A DNA stretch of 64,000 nt, taken from Parus major (taxonomy: Eukaryota > Chordata > Aves > Passeriformes > Paridae). This document shows positions 37,801 to 49,626 of the stretch, one piece after another; position 1 is the first letter of the stretch, and each line of letters begins with the position of its first letter. The stretch is from assembly GCF_001522545.3 (NCBI RefSeq), contig NC_031770.1, forward strand, positions 7,157,321-7,221,320. Reading direction: 5' to 3'. The notes below the pieces were generated by a model that saw only the letters and a list, made by a program, of their open reading frames with translations, was not told the DNA's origin and ran no database searches. Position numbers and translations under genes: made by a program.

Positions 37801-40197
37801 TCCAAAAATGCATGCAAGTGCTTGAGCTAGTCAAGTGATAATGAAATGAAGCTAGAATTACACCTCAGCACATTAGAGTAAGTGGAATATAGATATAGGG
37901 AAATTGTTCCATTAGTTGAACATATCATTAGGCCTGTTTTGCAAGTGGAATGCCAAAGAAATTAGTCAAGTAATAATATTGATATCAAGACAACTGCCAA
38001 GACCCTTGTAATTTTCAAACTTTAAATATATAGGGGGAAGAGACGGACCTCGAAGTAATGTCATGTCTTAGCAGTGTAGCAAAGTTGTGCAGTTACTGAG
38101 CAATTGTAACTGTCTCAGCATTTCTGATTCAATCTCAGTGATTACAGAACCCAAACCAGAGTGAGAATGCTCCAAGGGGGAGCAGAGCACCACTTGGCTT
38201 TAATTCAGACATAGGTTCTCAGTCAGTGCTATCCAGAAAAGTCCTGCTTTGGTTAAGGGTCCTAGTCAAGGCAAAACATTCTATTGATCCTCTGGGGTTT
38301 TGCTGAGATTTTGTATATTCTAGTAAGAAAAGAGCAATAAAAAGAACAACTTTATTTGCTTAAGATGGATCACTGCTTTAATATATTAAACAGTGCCACA
38401 GTGATGGGTTTTTTTATTTTTTATGAATTGAGTCCTATCTCCTTGTGCAATGACAGAGCCCAGCTATTCTCCCTTCACCTGTGTTGGAACATTCTCTCTA
38501 CTTCAACTGAATGTCTTTCAGGCAAATAAAGTATCTTTGCCTGCAGTTCTGGCTCATACATGTAGTTCTTACATTGCTGGGTTCATTGCTATTAGTAGTA
38601 TGAGTGAGTTTTCTGGGAAAGGAACTGCTACTTAGATCATTTTTTCTTCTGGAATGCATTGTTTCTTCTAATAGAATTCTATATGGAGTCCAGACATTAG
38701 GCATTACTTCTCTTGGTAACTATACATATTTATAAGACTTACCAGAAAATGGAATCCTCCTTGAAAAGCTAGATTTGCTAACATTTACCTCGGAGTGATA
38801 CATACTTCTAGGATTCTATACGTAGGAGGAAAATTAAGAGCATTTGTAAATAGTTGCCAGCTGGAGCAAAGATACCTTTTTTTCTTTTCTTCCTGTATTC
38901 TGTGTACACAAAGCTACTTAATAGGTCAGAGAGATAATCTTGTAAGGACCTTTGGCAAATGCTTATTTTTCATGGTGGCTGTCATATATAATAAACGGTT
39001 TATCTTCAATTGTAATGCTTAAAGTATTTCTAAATCTACCACCTGTTACCAGCGGATTGGAGAAACATTTTTTTCCAAAAACAGGGTTTTTTTGACAAAA
39101 ATGATGCTATAAAAGGGATGTCCTGTGAAGCTCCAGCATCCAAGGTTATATTACTTCTTGCTACTTCAAACAGAGTAACAAAATTACTTCACTAAAACGT
39201 TGCAAATTTTTTTGTAGAAAGGACGTTTGCACTTTCATTAGGCCAATTGACAGATGGAAGGTGCATGCTTTTAGACTCATGTCCTTTTAAGGATGCTGAT
39301 CCCAAGAAAATTTTTCTTTCTTTTTTTATGGTTTTTTTTTTTTTTCTTTTTTGAGCCATTATCAGTTTGTGTAAGGAAAAAGAGAGAGAGATTGCTTCAT
39401 CTTGAGAAAACTTTCTATTCCCTCTATTACAGGTTATGATATTTAATGCATTTTCTGCTTTCATCCTGGCTGATGAAAACACCGTTTCCCCTACCCAAAC
39501 CATATGAATGAGAGCTACTGCCTTATAATAATTCTCCCATCACTTGAGGAGGGTGCATAGCATCCCACTTGTGCATAAAATGTGCAAATACATTACAATT
39601 GCAGAGGAAATTCATTGTTAAGAGATCTCCCAGGCTTGGAATCAAATTGGAAACTGTCTAAATGGCTGAATGAAGGCCTTTGTATTAAAAAGGCCAATCT
39701 CTGCACTAATACGTGAGCAAACTCCTAAACAGGGGCTTTAATTTCTGTTCTGGTACTGAGAGACATCACACTCTCTGCTTACCATGGCAGACTTCACTGG
39801 GGCTGGAGCATTCCTCTGCATAAGCAGAGGAGTCATAAGTTAGCCCTTAGCAAGTAATCCAGTATCAAATGGATAATTCATCTGATAAATTTAGCCTCTC
39901 TATTTGCATTTGCAGAGTTCATGAGCCAATTCGTTTCCATAATTCATCACCTGAATGTATTCCACAAAATATTTTTCATGGGCTTTATTTTATTCTGTGG
40001 AGAGGTGCCAAGCAGTTTACTGGAAGTGCCCAATATCCTTTATGGGAGGTTTCACCTGGGCAGTGATTTGCCTCAAGTCACAAGGCTCTGGTTTTCTGAC
40101 TGGTTCAGGCTGGAGTACAAAGGTCACCAGGGCTTGGGGCCCCAAACAAATGTCTTTTAGGGAGTAAGATTTGGGGGAGTTTGATATCTCTTTGTCC

Positions 40198-40261
40198 TTC
40201 TTCTCCTGATCAATATTATCAATATTGATAATATTATCAATATTTCTTCTCCTGATCAATA
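40198..40261. repeat. Direct repeat flanking a perfect 24-bp palindrome
   Basis: An 18-base direct repeat (TTCTTCTCCTGATCAATA) occurs at 40198 and 40244, offset by 46. Between the copies, 40212-40235 is a perfect AT-rich palindrome centred on CAATATTG and built from repeated ATATTATCAAT units. Confidence 0.93.
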
Positions 40262-42139
40262 AGGGCTATCCTGAAGGTTTTGGTTGCAGCTGCTTGTCCT
40301 GTTTCCATGCAGGTGTTCCAAGTTGTTGTCTTCACAGCCTGATCTCACAGGGTGAAACTGGAAGCAGTCAGACCATTGTTATTACTCTCTTCACTGTATT
40401 CCCTCACAAAGCTTGCAAAGTTCTGTGTGATGTCTTGCTTCCCCAACCCCATAGCCCCAATGGAGCTGTTGTGTTGGGTTGCTTAGGGGACTCTGATTTC
40501 TCTGCCTCATCAAACTTTGGTCTTGTCTCTTGAAGACCCTGCTTGGCTTCTCAGATGGTGACTGTGCCATGACCATGCATCCCTTTCCTTTCCAGAGCTC
40601 TGTATCATTGAGAGCTCACTGGGGTACCCCTCAGTATTTATGCAGTCACAGCCATCCAGCCTGCTCTGGATTCCATGGCATCATTTAACATTCCCCTTTG
40701 ATTTCCCATCTTGTTGGAGTCTTATGTTGAGGCAGGGATGAGTGGGGATTTTTTGGTGGGTGGAAGGTGGAAGGCAGCAGTCAGTTTGGAGAAGCTGTGG
40801 CACACTGATGTTTTCATGAGGGTGAAAAATGCTCTCTGCATCCCTTTTTGTCCTTATATTGGAAGATGTCATACTCAGATGGCTCCTGCAATGCCCCTTG
40901 TTTAAGGATTTAATTCAAAAGAGCTGGGGAGAAGCACAGCCCCCCACTGTTACCCTTATGGTTCCTTGGCCCTCAGCAGTGTTCCAAGGAAGCACTGCCC
41001 ATCTGGGGGAGCTGGAGGAGCTTTTGCGCTAAAAGAGGATGTTGGCTTTGCTGTAGTTCTCTGCTACAGCACCTTTAGACCCTGATAAAGTGCCCTCCAG
41101 TGTAAATATGTTGCTGTAAAAATTGGTTTCAATCCAAAAGTTTAAAATAGCCACGATGTTTAAAATAGCTGTCCATTTTGAAACATCTCTGAAAACAACT
41201 TACCTCAGAAAAACTCAAGGTCACTTAAAGCTAAATGTGTTCATAAAACTGTAAACCAAATTTTTTCTATGACTTTCTGTCTTTATTTGCCATGGTAAGG
41301 ACTGTGCCAGTCCTACCACTCGTTGGGGTTGTCTGTTTTGCCTGTTTGGTCTCAGTGTAGTGCAGGACAGTGATCAAGCAGCAGCTCAGGAGTGGTGCTT
41401 AGGGGACAGACTATATAGCTGATGGTTCAGATACTGTTTTCAGCATCTTGGAAGATATGCAGATCAAGAAAGGGTTCCCAGCACCTTCCAACATGGCAGT
41501 GGGTTTTCAGTACCTAAAAAAAAAAAATGTTTGGGGGTAGTTTTCCCCTTCCTTTTGAATCATAATAAAATTTCCTGGTATGATTTCATCAGAATTATTT
41601 TCTGGCCAATTTCTGACACAGAAATGTTGTCTAGACTTTGTGTGTTGCAAGTACTGGTCACCTAAAAACATTTGAGAGGCTTGTGATATCACATCTCTTC
41701 TGGATATCCCATCTTTTCTGGTCTGGAAAACCATTTACCTCCTTCCTCCTGATGGCAGCAGTGTCTCAGCTTGGAGCAGGGCAAGGATCAGCAATGGGAC
41801 CATAATCTATAAAAGTGCTGTTGTCAGTAGCTGTTGCTTTTACTTTGCTAAATGGAGCCTCATCTTCTTTGCTTGTTTGCATCTTGTAGGGATTTTTCTT
41901 GTCTCCTTTTGTGAGACTGACAACAGAGCCTGCAATCAATCCAGAAGTGTGGGAAAATGGTTGTTTCTATGTATTTGTCCACTCACTCCAAATCCACGAG
42001 CTTTCCAGTTCCTGGGAGATACCTGGATAGGAGCTGCATTGAGACAGCAAAGTGGCAGGTGGATGAGAATGCCCTTGAAGGCACAGTGGTCATTTAGATG
42101 CAAGGATCAGGTTGCTGTGCCTGATAACAGCATGGGGGA

Positions 42140-42465
42140 GCACAGGAAGATGATGAGCCTGGTAATTAGAAATATGGAGCAGATATTTACCATCTCTTGT
42201 AACACAAGGAGCACAAGGTGTTCTAGGAAATCATCTGGATGAAAACAAGCAAAAGGAAGTAGTTTTTCACCCAACATACAATTAGGATCTAAGAGTACTT
42301 GATACAAGGTGCTGCAGAGCTTGTAGGTCTTAAATACAGTTTAAAAAAGGGTTAGCTCAACCAACAGAAGACTGGTGCAACAATAGCTATTAATCTTCAT
42401 GGCCTATATGTAACCTTAGGCTCAGGAAGTGACTGAGATAGAGAAGTGTGTTGCTGTTCCCTTCT
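42140..42465 (+). mobile_element. Ancient CR1-type LINE fragment
   Basis: This old, diverged sense-strand copy carries the series ATTTACCATCTCTTGTAACA, CAAGGAGCACAAGGTG, CAAGCAAAAGGAAGTAGTTT and TTCACCCAACATACAATTAGG. It continues with AAGGTGCTGCAGAGCTTG, GTTTAAAAAAGGGTTAGCTC and CAATAGCTATTAATCTTCAT. These match, in order, the 3' half of older CR1 subfamilies shared across reptiles. The longer open frame that overlaps its 5' edge (41877-42242) is not a gene. Confidence 0.7.
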
Positions 42466-45400
42466 ATACTCAGCTCTTCACACGTGGCTGCCTGGGACCA
42501 GAAAATGAACAAGCAGCTTTTTCTGTTTAATACATTATGTGAATATATCTTTGATCAGAGATCTTTTCTTTCTACTCTGTTGGGTATTGTGGCATCTCAT
42601 TAAAGCATTCAAAATGCATTTTATGTCATCATCAAAAATATGATGTCCTCTCTGGCCACAGACTCTGAATGACTTCATGTGCTCAACTGCTTCTTATTTC
42701 CAAGGATGCATTTAAATTTGGGTTTGTCTCATTTGGTTGCCTCTGCCATAGGTTACTGATGAGATGTTGTTAGAGGCTTGTATTTGCAAATGTATGGCCA
42801 TATGCAAAACATGCCATTTTGTGTGTAATTACAAGATTAACATCCAATTTAGCACTTGTGTAAACAAAACTTTGTTATTTTCAGTATTTTAGGGCAGAGA
42901 GGAAATACAGAATAGGTTATTTTTTAAAACCTGATACTTGTTTCCCCCAGGGAGTGCCTTGTTCCTTTTATTTAAGGTAGAGGCATCTGGAAAATAGAAG
43001 TCCAAATCTGATCCTGTTGTTAGTACCATTTCCTTCACTTGACTAAGGCTGTCCAGTTCCCTCACTGTGGGAACAGCAGTTACTGTGTATGCAGCTGAGG
43101 TTCAGATGATTTGTATGGTACATATTTTACAGCAGATAAATACAGTTCATAAAAGAGGTCATCCATGTGATGACAAAAAAGCCCCAGTTTCTAACTTCTT
43201 AGGAGATTGGTAGTGAGGATTTCTACTTGATATGGCTTCAAAAGCTACAAACACATGCTCTCACATTCTGTGAGGCTCCAGTGTTGTGAGACTACTGTAA
43301 CTAAGCAACACAGGAAGGAAATCAGCACTACTGCTGCAGTATGGCCAGGACATACACAGTGTATCAGTGGAAGTTTCTCTATAATTAGACAAAAAAAAAG
43401 AATTAAACTTGCTCAGTATCAGGTGGAGGTTCATGTAGTATGCTCTGTATGCTGGACTGCATGATGAAGGGATAGAAACAGGAGGAAAAGAAGTCCTCTT
43501 TTTACTTCCAAAGCAGAAGAATGCACATTTTTGTGTTAAAGATCTTTCAGGTTTTTGGTTTTTTTTTCCTTTATCTTAGGAGCACTGAGGATGAAGAAAA
43601 GTTTTATAGAAAATATAACTTTTTACTAAGAGAGAAGAAAACAGTCAGGCCTGTTTTATCTGATCTTATCTGCCAGAGATTTCCAAACCTGCTTTTCCTT
43701 AAAGAAAGGATTGCTCTTTTTTGTGCTATTTTCTGTCACATTTCCCCAGTGGAGAGCTGAGCTGGAGGAATTGAAACAACCAAATGAGCTTGGGAGATCC
43801 TGGGTTATTGCAAACCTCACATATATGTTTGGGTTTCAAGAAACCTTTCTATGTGGCTCACTGTGAAACAGTAACATTGACTCTTCTGTTGAGGTGGACA
43901 TAAAGCCTGTACACTGTCATGAAGCTTCTTTTGGGTGTCAGCAGTGGTTGTAAGCCACCAAAAGAAGTGATTTTTCAGTTACTAGGTATTGTAAATAGAT
44001 ATGATAGATTATAAATCTCCCTAAAGCTGTGAAGGTGATCATGAAGTTGAGTGGCTGAAGCTTTGGGATAAAATTCTGGAAAGAAAGATGGGGGAGACAG
44101 AAATATGGACAGTGACAATCTGCTTGGTCTTTCCAGCTACTGGAAACCTGATATTATCATGGTTTCAATGGTTTGCCTCAGGTGGGTACCCTTGCCCACA
44201 CTGCTGGCTGCTCTGAGACTGGACACAAAAAGTTTTTCAAGACTGACCTGAAATGGGATCCATTTTTCTCAAAGGTGTCAGACTGCTGTGTTGCTCCTCC
44301 TCTGTAATCCCAGTGGAAATAGTACGGGCACATCGTGGAATGCATGCTAGGAAAATGCTTGACAGTAGAAACTTCTTGAGCCAGACCCCTGTTTTTGCAC
44401 TGCAGATAAGCTCAAGAGGATGGCTGAAGCTTTCAGTGCTGAAATTTTGCAGCGTTTCTTTTGGTTCGAGCTTTTATTTTAAGACATCAACACTATGATC
44501 ACCAGCTTGTCATTTCAGCCTCCTCTACAGTTCTGCCCATCTCATTGCTCTGTTTGGCAGAGGGGAATGTTCATAAAAGCTGCAGAGGGGATTTTTATCC
44601 ATTCCTACAGTGCCTTCCCAGTTCTCCCCTGGTTGTGGTCAGGAGGGGCAGACTGAGACATGTAGGTTGACTAGAAATAGGGAAACATCTGGAAATCAGA
44701 AAACTGCAGAAAATGCTGAGTAAAAATAAAAATCCTGAAGGATGCAATTAGGCAGCTGAGGAAAGATTAGAGGGAGGCAGGGAGGAGCCAGCAGCATGCA
44801 GTGCTGTTGGGGAGTGCCAGGAGCCCAGGATGCAGGACCTGAATGCAGACGAAGCAGCAGCCTCCTGCAGCACGGAGCTGGCTCTCATGTAAGGGCTTCT
44901 CAATGCACAGTGTTTGTACAGTGCTGGCTTTCCACATGCTAACATGAAGGAGAATGCAAATGGAAGCATCAACAACAAGGAGGAGGTGGTTTAATGGCTT
45001 TGGGGATTAGTGGAAGTATTTAGAGCTTTTCACCTCTCTGTTCCTAACATAAATCTTAACACAGATTGATGATTTTAGCCATCTGGCTTGTGTTTGCTTG
45101 TATGCCACAACTAGGGAGACAGGGAAACAACCTGACCAGCAAGGCAAAAGGCAAAACAAAGGATCTGACAGAAGGCATCCCCTTCTCCTGTGTCAGTAAG
45201 AGCAGATATAGTGTAATTATTCCATTTCCCAAAGCTTGGCAGATAACAAGGGAGAGGACAGTGACAGAGCCACAGGCATCACTTAGTGCATGACCCTACT
45301 AGGGAGCCTGTGGCTTACACAAAAGCTTATGCTTTGAGCACCTAGCTCCCAAATGTAAAGCTCTATGATCTTTAGAGATGTAGTTACCCCAGACAGCCCA

Positions 45401-45507
45401 GGAGTTAGAGGGAGACTTTCAATCATAGGCTGACTTTCAACTGTAAATGATTTTGTACTTCAGTGGAACTTCTTCCACCCATCACCCATTTAATACCTTA
45501 ATTTTAT

Positions 45508-45570
45508 GTAGTATACCTTAACTGGAAAACTGGAAAGGTATAGTATATATAAAGTTTAGTATACTAAACT
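45508..45570. repeat. AT-rich fold-back with an 18-bp palindrome
   Basis: AGTTTAGTATACTAAACT at 45553-45570 is a perfect palindrome. Just upstream, TATACCTT and AAGGTATA form an inverted pair around a duplicated ACTGGAAA. The cluster looks like a locally folded, slippage-prone sequence. Confidence 0.85.
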
Positions 45571-47309
45571 GGAAAATTTTGCACACATTTTGGGTTATAA
45601 GGTTTTCTTGTCTCCTTAGCCTTCTAAATACTGATGGGACTTTTCCTGGGGATGAATTGACCCTTTCTGATAGTCGCTGTCAGTTTTCCTCTCACTCCAG
45701 ACTGCAGGATCAGTCATTCCTTTTCCAGCAAAGTCATCTTGGTAGAACTTCCTAAAATCCAGGGTTTTAATGGGGAAGCAATGTGAAAGGTCATTGTTCT
45801 GCTTCTCCAGCCAGAGGACTGACCAAGTGTGGGTAGATGTGTGCACTCACTAGAGCGTGTTTTAGTAGTCAATTATTTTTCAAGAGCTCTCAAGTGAGGG
45901 TGAGAGGTACAGAGGATCTCACCTCTGATCTTTCTAGTGGGGGAGTTTGGACAAGAAATATTGACAATATGTGTTTAAGGAAATATTTGCTGCTGTCAAA
46001 TATTCACTCTAAGGTTCTTCTGTGGTTTTATCCAATTTTGCTTTGGGATTGACTGTCTATGGTGCATATATCAAATATTTTCTAAGGCTTCCTCTAGATG
46101 GAGTAAGAAATTGTACAGGGAAAATGAAAAGAAATTAAAAAAAACAGAACAAACAAAAGAAAAACAAGAGTAGGTATGACAAATTTAATTTATGGTAATC
46201 TTGGCACTGATTTTGCTTTATATTAGGTGTGTAGAACTTCAGTAAAAAAAATATTTTTACTTATTCAGAACTAGTAACCAAAAAACTGCCCTTAATATCT
46301 TTTTTTTCAGGGGGTAAGTGAATACATTTTGAACATAGACTTTTAAACCACTGGTTTTTATCTCAAATAATTGGTTTTGGCATAGAGCTCTGCCAGCTAA
46401 ACATGGTGTTTATCACTTCAGCCAGCCACACCAAGGTCAGTGAAAGAGAATGTTTTATATTTAACAGGGAAATGCTTCCACCAGATGGATTAATAGTGTG
46501 AGAATAATAATTACAGAGACATGAAGTGGCTGGGGATTGCTGCGTGCCAAAGCGAAACTCAGATTCATACCTAGATTGGTGTAAATTTTTCAAAGGCAGC
46601 ACAGTGACTCAGAGATGTGTCACCAAGTTATTGGGAGCCCAACTTCCATTTTCAGAAATGATACAGAGACTTCATTGCCTTTCAGCAAGCCTTAAGTACT
46701 TTTTCCCAGAAAAAAAACCCAGCCTTTAGTTCACAATTAGTTCACAAAAGCAGTCTTTGCCTCTTCATAATTATATTGTGTAATGACTTCCCTACTTTTT
46801 AATAACATCAGATTTCTTGTCTGTGTCCATTATCACTAGCTTAGAAACTATTCCGTTGCTTTGGGAATTTCATATTCCAAGTCACTTACAGAACTATAAT
46901 TAAGAACTTCCACAGAAGACCAGGTGATATATGTGTGTTAAGATTCTGCTGATTTAGTGTCATATCTTAGATTAATTTGAAACCTTATCATGCTGGTTTC
47001 ATTATAAATGCTTCCATGGAAAGAACATGTTATTGGAAGCTGAATAATTAATAATCTCTATGTTGCCAAATATTTTCTGAGCAGTTTGTTGAAGAATAGC
47101 AGAACACCAGTAGAAAATCCTGGCTCTGTTGAAGCCAATGACAGAATTCCCATAGGCTTTAACAATATTTGTCATTTTCTTATCTTAAAAATTACCTGTC
47201 AAAGTTCCTTAAGGTAGTGTGTATGTTGGGGGTTAGGATTTTTTCATTTTGTTTTCTAACTTATGGAATTTTCTCTCATTTGTTGCTAAGAAACAATAAC
47301 AACTGGTAC

Positions 47310-48050
47310 AGATGAGAGACAAAGGATGTAGTCACAGAGGAGGGGTGCAGCTGGCTGGTACTCCCTTACCTGAGGGGTTTTATCTTGGGAAGGCCAGAGT
47401 TACCCTGAGATTTTGGGCTGGGGGAAGGGGTTGGGCACAGTCTCTAGCTTGCTCTCACTCTCGAGGAGGGGAGAGAAGCTGCAGTCACTGTGGGGAGAAT
47501 TCCCCAGCACTGCGGGGTTCTGTCTCCTGCTGTCTTTTACCATGAGTGGAGCTCTGTTCCTAAGAGCGGCCGATGCCCTGGGACCTGACTGACACCCGGC
47601 CTCACTAGGAAGGACCCTCACCATCCGCTCTGGTGCCTCAGGAAAACTTCACCCTGAGCCCTCCCCGACCTGAGGGAGCCCTTCTGGCCGTGTCCAGGAG
47701 CCGGACTGCGGCTGCCCGGCCGCGGCTTCTCTGCCACTGCTCCGGGTTCTTCACTACACTGTAACCCCACACCCCCTGCCTGCTGGGACCACCCGAGGTT
47801 CCATCTTGCTGTTTCCAAGCTTCCTGCTGCAGCTCATTTCGCCATTCGGAGGGGCACCGGGACCGGCTGTCCCTGGGTTTTTGTAAAGGAAGCTCCTTTT
47901 CCATCCCTTCCGCCGGCCCGCCCGCCATTCCCCTGTGAGGGGAACGCGGCCGAGCTGGCCTTTTTCACCTCCAAAGAATTGTTTGAAGAATAAGGAAAAA
48001 GGAAGTAAAATATGCAGTGAATTTTTTCAGTCCTTTGGGCCAGAATAAAG
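47310..48050 (+). mobile_element. CpG-rich block, possible LTR or other dispersed element
   Basis: This is a sharply GC-rich island in AT-rich intron. The core at about 47560-47955 holds roughly two dozen CpGs, including GGCTGCCCGGCCGCGGC, CCGCCGGCCCGCCCGCC and AACGCGGCCGAG. A clean AATAAA occurs at 48044-48049 on the + strand, 3' of the block. Its composition and the order promoter-like GC block then polyadenylation signal would fit an LTR in + orientation, and parts look familiar from songbird repeats. I cannot name a family or define terminal repeats. A CpG-island promoter is the alternative. The open frames in it (up to 96 codons, minus strand) show no domain. Confidence 0.4.
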
Positions 48051-48556
48051 TGTACGCAAGAGAAATGTAATCTGCTGTTGTTTACTGCTTTCTGAAAGTT
48101 CTGCCCTCCAGATCATGTCTGAATGAGAGGAAAAGGGGAGAAGAGTGGATGCAGATCCATGCACTGAAGATTCAGAAGCATGAAAATTCTCACACTCTTG
48201 ACTTCAATGCTTATAATGAATTATAATTCCAAGTAGAGGCCTCTATTATTAACATTTTTTTCTGTTCTCATGCTACTTACAGTAAATTTTCAGGCTCCAA
48301 ATCTTGGTGAGACCAGAGCCTAATTCTCAGCCAGTCGCAGCATGTGGATCTCAGCAGAGTTTCTGTTCTAAAGTTCTAACCCTGTAAATTTGGACCTAAA
48401 TGCTACTGTTAGCTTCCATTAGCATTGCTTAATATATTGCAAAGCTCCTTTGAGTTCATATGGTGGCCAGTCATAATATACTTATATGCCAGTTTGAAAG
48501 ATACTAAGCCTCAGACAAAAGCTGTGGGCTTGCTATAGAATTTTCATATGCCCATA

Positions 48557-48830
48557 TCACAGAATCATAGAATAACTGGTTGGAAGGGACATGAAAGACC
48601 ATCTGATTCCAACCCACCCTGCCATGGGCTGGAACACCTTCCACTTGGTTCTCCAAGAACTTCCAGGGATAGGGTATCCACAACTTCTCTGTCAACTTGT
48701 TCTACTGCCTCAATATACTCACAGTGAGGAATTTCTTCCCAATGTCTCATTTAAATGAGCCCTCTGATAATTTAAAGACATTCCCTCTTGTGCTGTCACC
48801 ATAGGATCTGGTAAAAAGTCCATCAGCAGC
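48557..48830 (-). mobile_element. CR1 retroposon fragment (about 270 bp)
   Basis: It starts TCACAGAATCATAGAATAAC and runs through TGGTTGGAAGGGACATGAAA, CCACCCTGCCATGGGCTGGA, GTGAGGAATTTCTTCCCAAT and CATTCCCTCTTGTGCTGTCA. It ends near a GGTAAAAAGTCC segment. This is a minus-strand CR1 3' end about 1 kb upstream of the 49585 exon. Confidence 0.92.
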
Positions 48831-49584
48831 CCCATTTAAAAAGATATAAATGGAGTCTGTATGTATCAGGAACATAATTGACATAAATGTCTGTGATCTC
48901 CATTACATGGCTGAGACTCTGGAGCACTGAATAACCACAATGCTAATTAAGGCTAATTTTTTTTTTTTTTCTAATTCAGCAAAACCCCTTGGAAAAAATT
49001 CCTTTGCTACCAATATGGAACTTTTTGCTAAAGTAATCTGCTTTCCTTGTCTCTCATTTTAAGCTTAAAAATGATCTCTTCCTAGCTAGCCCAAGTTTGG
49101 TCATCGCAGATTCATTTTGTTCTTAAACCAATTTGCCTGTCTTGTAAATAATTAGTAACTTCTTCATATGATTTTTCTAGTAGGGTAGCTAGTTCTCTTC
49201 TTAGCATAGCCAGCTGTTCCAGGGAAACAAAGCAAACTGAAATTTGTCAAGAAAACCAAAAGCTCTGAAGGAAAGAGAATGGAATTCCATATAATTTCAC
49301 ATTATAACTGTTTTTATTTGCAGAATTTAAGTTATGCAGACTTTTATTCGCTGTCTTTATTCCCTGCATTACCTGTATCTGGTGATAACCAGTATCAAAA
49401 CCTCCTTCCCCATCCAGCTCCAGATTTCACTACAAAATGTTACACAGGAGGAGGCAAACGAAGATATGGGCATTTGAAACATGATACATGAAACAAGATA
49501 TTCTATTTGAAACATGGAATATTTCATTTTAGATGTTTGCTGCTATTCCCAGTAACCTTTTTCTTTCAATTTGTTTTTTGACAG

Positions 49585-49626
49585 GTGATGCTAATGAAGA
49601 AGGGGCTCAGCTGAGTGAAGAGAGAG
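49585..49626 (+). CDS. MACROD2: MACROD2 micro-exon, start of the acidic C-terminal tail
   Basis: This coding exon is 42 nt long. The acceptor is a T-rich tract ending TTTTTTGACAG, and the donor is a perfect GAGAG|GTGAGT. It begins with two bases that complete the glycine codon split from the exon at 34813-34894 and ends one base into the next codon, so it is a symmetric phase 1-1 cassette. The spliced frame reads GDANEEGAQLSEER. This acidic stretch sits where the MACROD2 family has an Asp/Glu-rich run straight after the macro domain. Neighbours: the intron before it is 14,690 bp and the intron after it is 6,081 bp. Skipping it would remove 14 residues without shifting the frame. The tail is poorly conserved in the family, so the call rests on splice signals, phase and position rather than on strong residue matching. 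Confidence 0.82.

Larger units (their letters stand above)
34895..49584 (+). other. MACROD2: MACROD2 intron, 14.7 kb
   Basis: This intron lies between the macro-domain exon and the first tail micro-exon. It opens with GTAGGT and closes with a T-rich tract plus ACAG. It holds a palindromic 46-bp duplication near 40.2 kb, an old CR1 copy at 42.1-42.5 kb, an AT-rich fold-back at 45.5 kb, a CpG-rich block at 47.3-48.0 kb and a CR1 piece at 48.6 kb. The remaining sequence shows no reading frame or RNA that I recognise. Confidence 0.85.

Noticed and set aside
40045..40090. MIR-like GTGATTTGCCTCAAGTCACA segment
   Set aside because: The match to the MIR core is short, with no supporting flanking segments, so I did not annotate it.
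41877..42242. 121-codon frame
   Set aside because: The 3' part lies in an ancient CR1 copy in a noncoding frame; no motif is visible.
43580..43760. Possible exon after a strong pyrimidine tract and TTAG, with an acidic STEDEEKFYRKYN-type frame
   Set aside because: The phase does not fit: after the exon at 34813-34894 the frame reaches a stop at 16 codons, the acidic frame needs phase 2, and there is no convincing donor.
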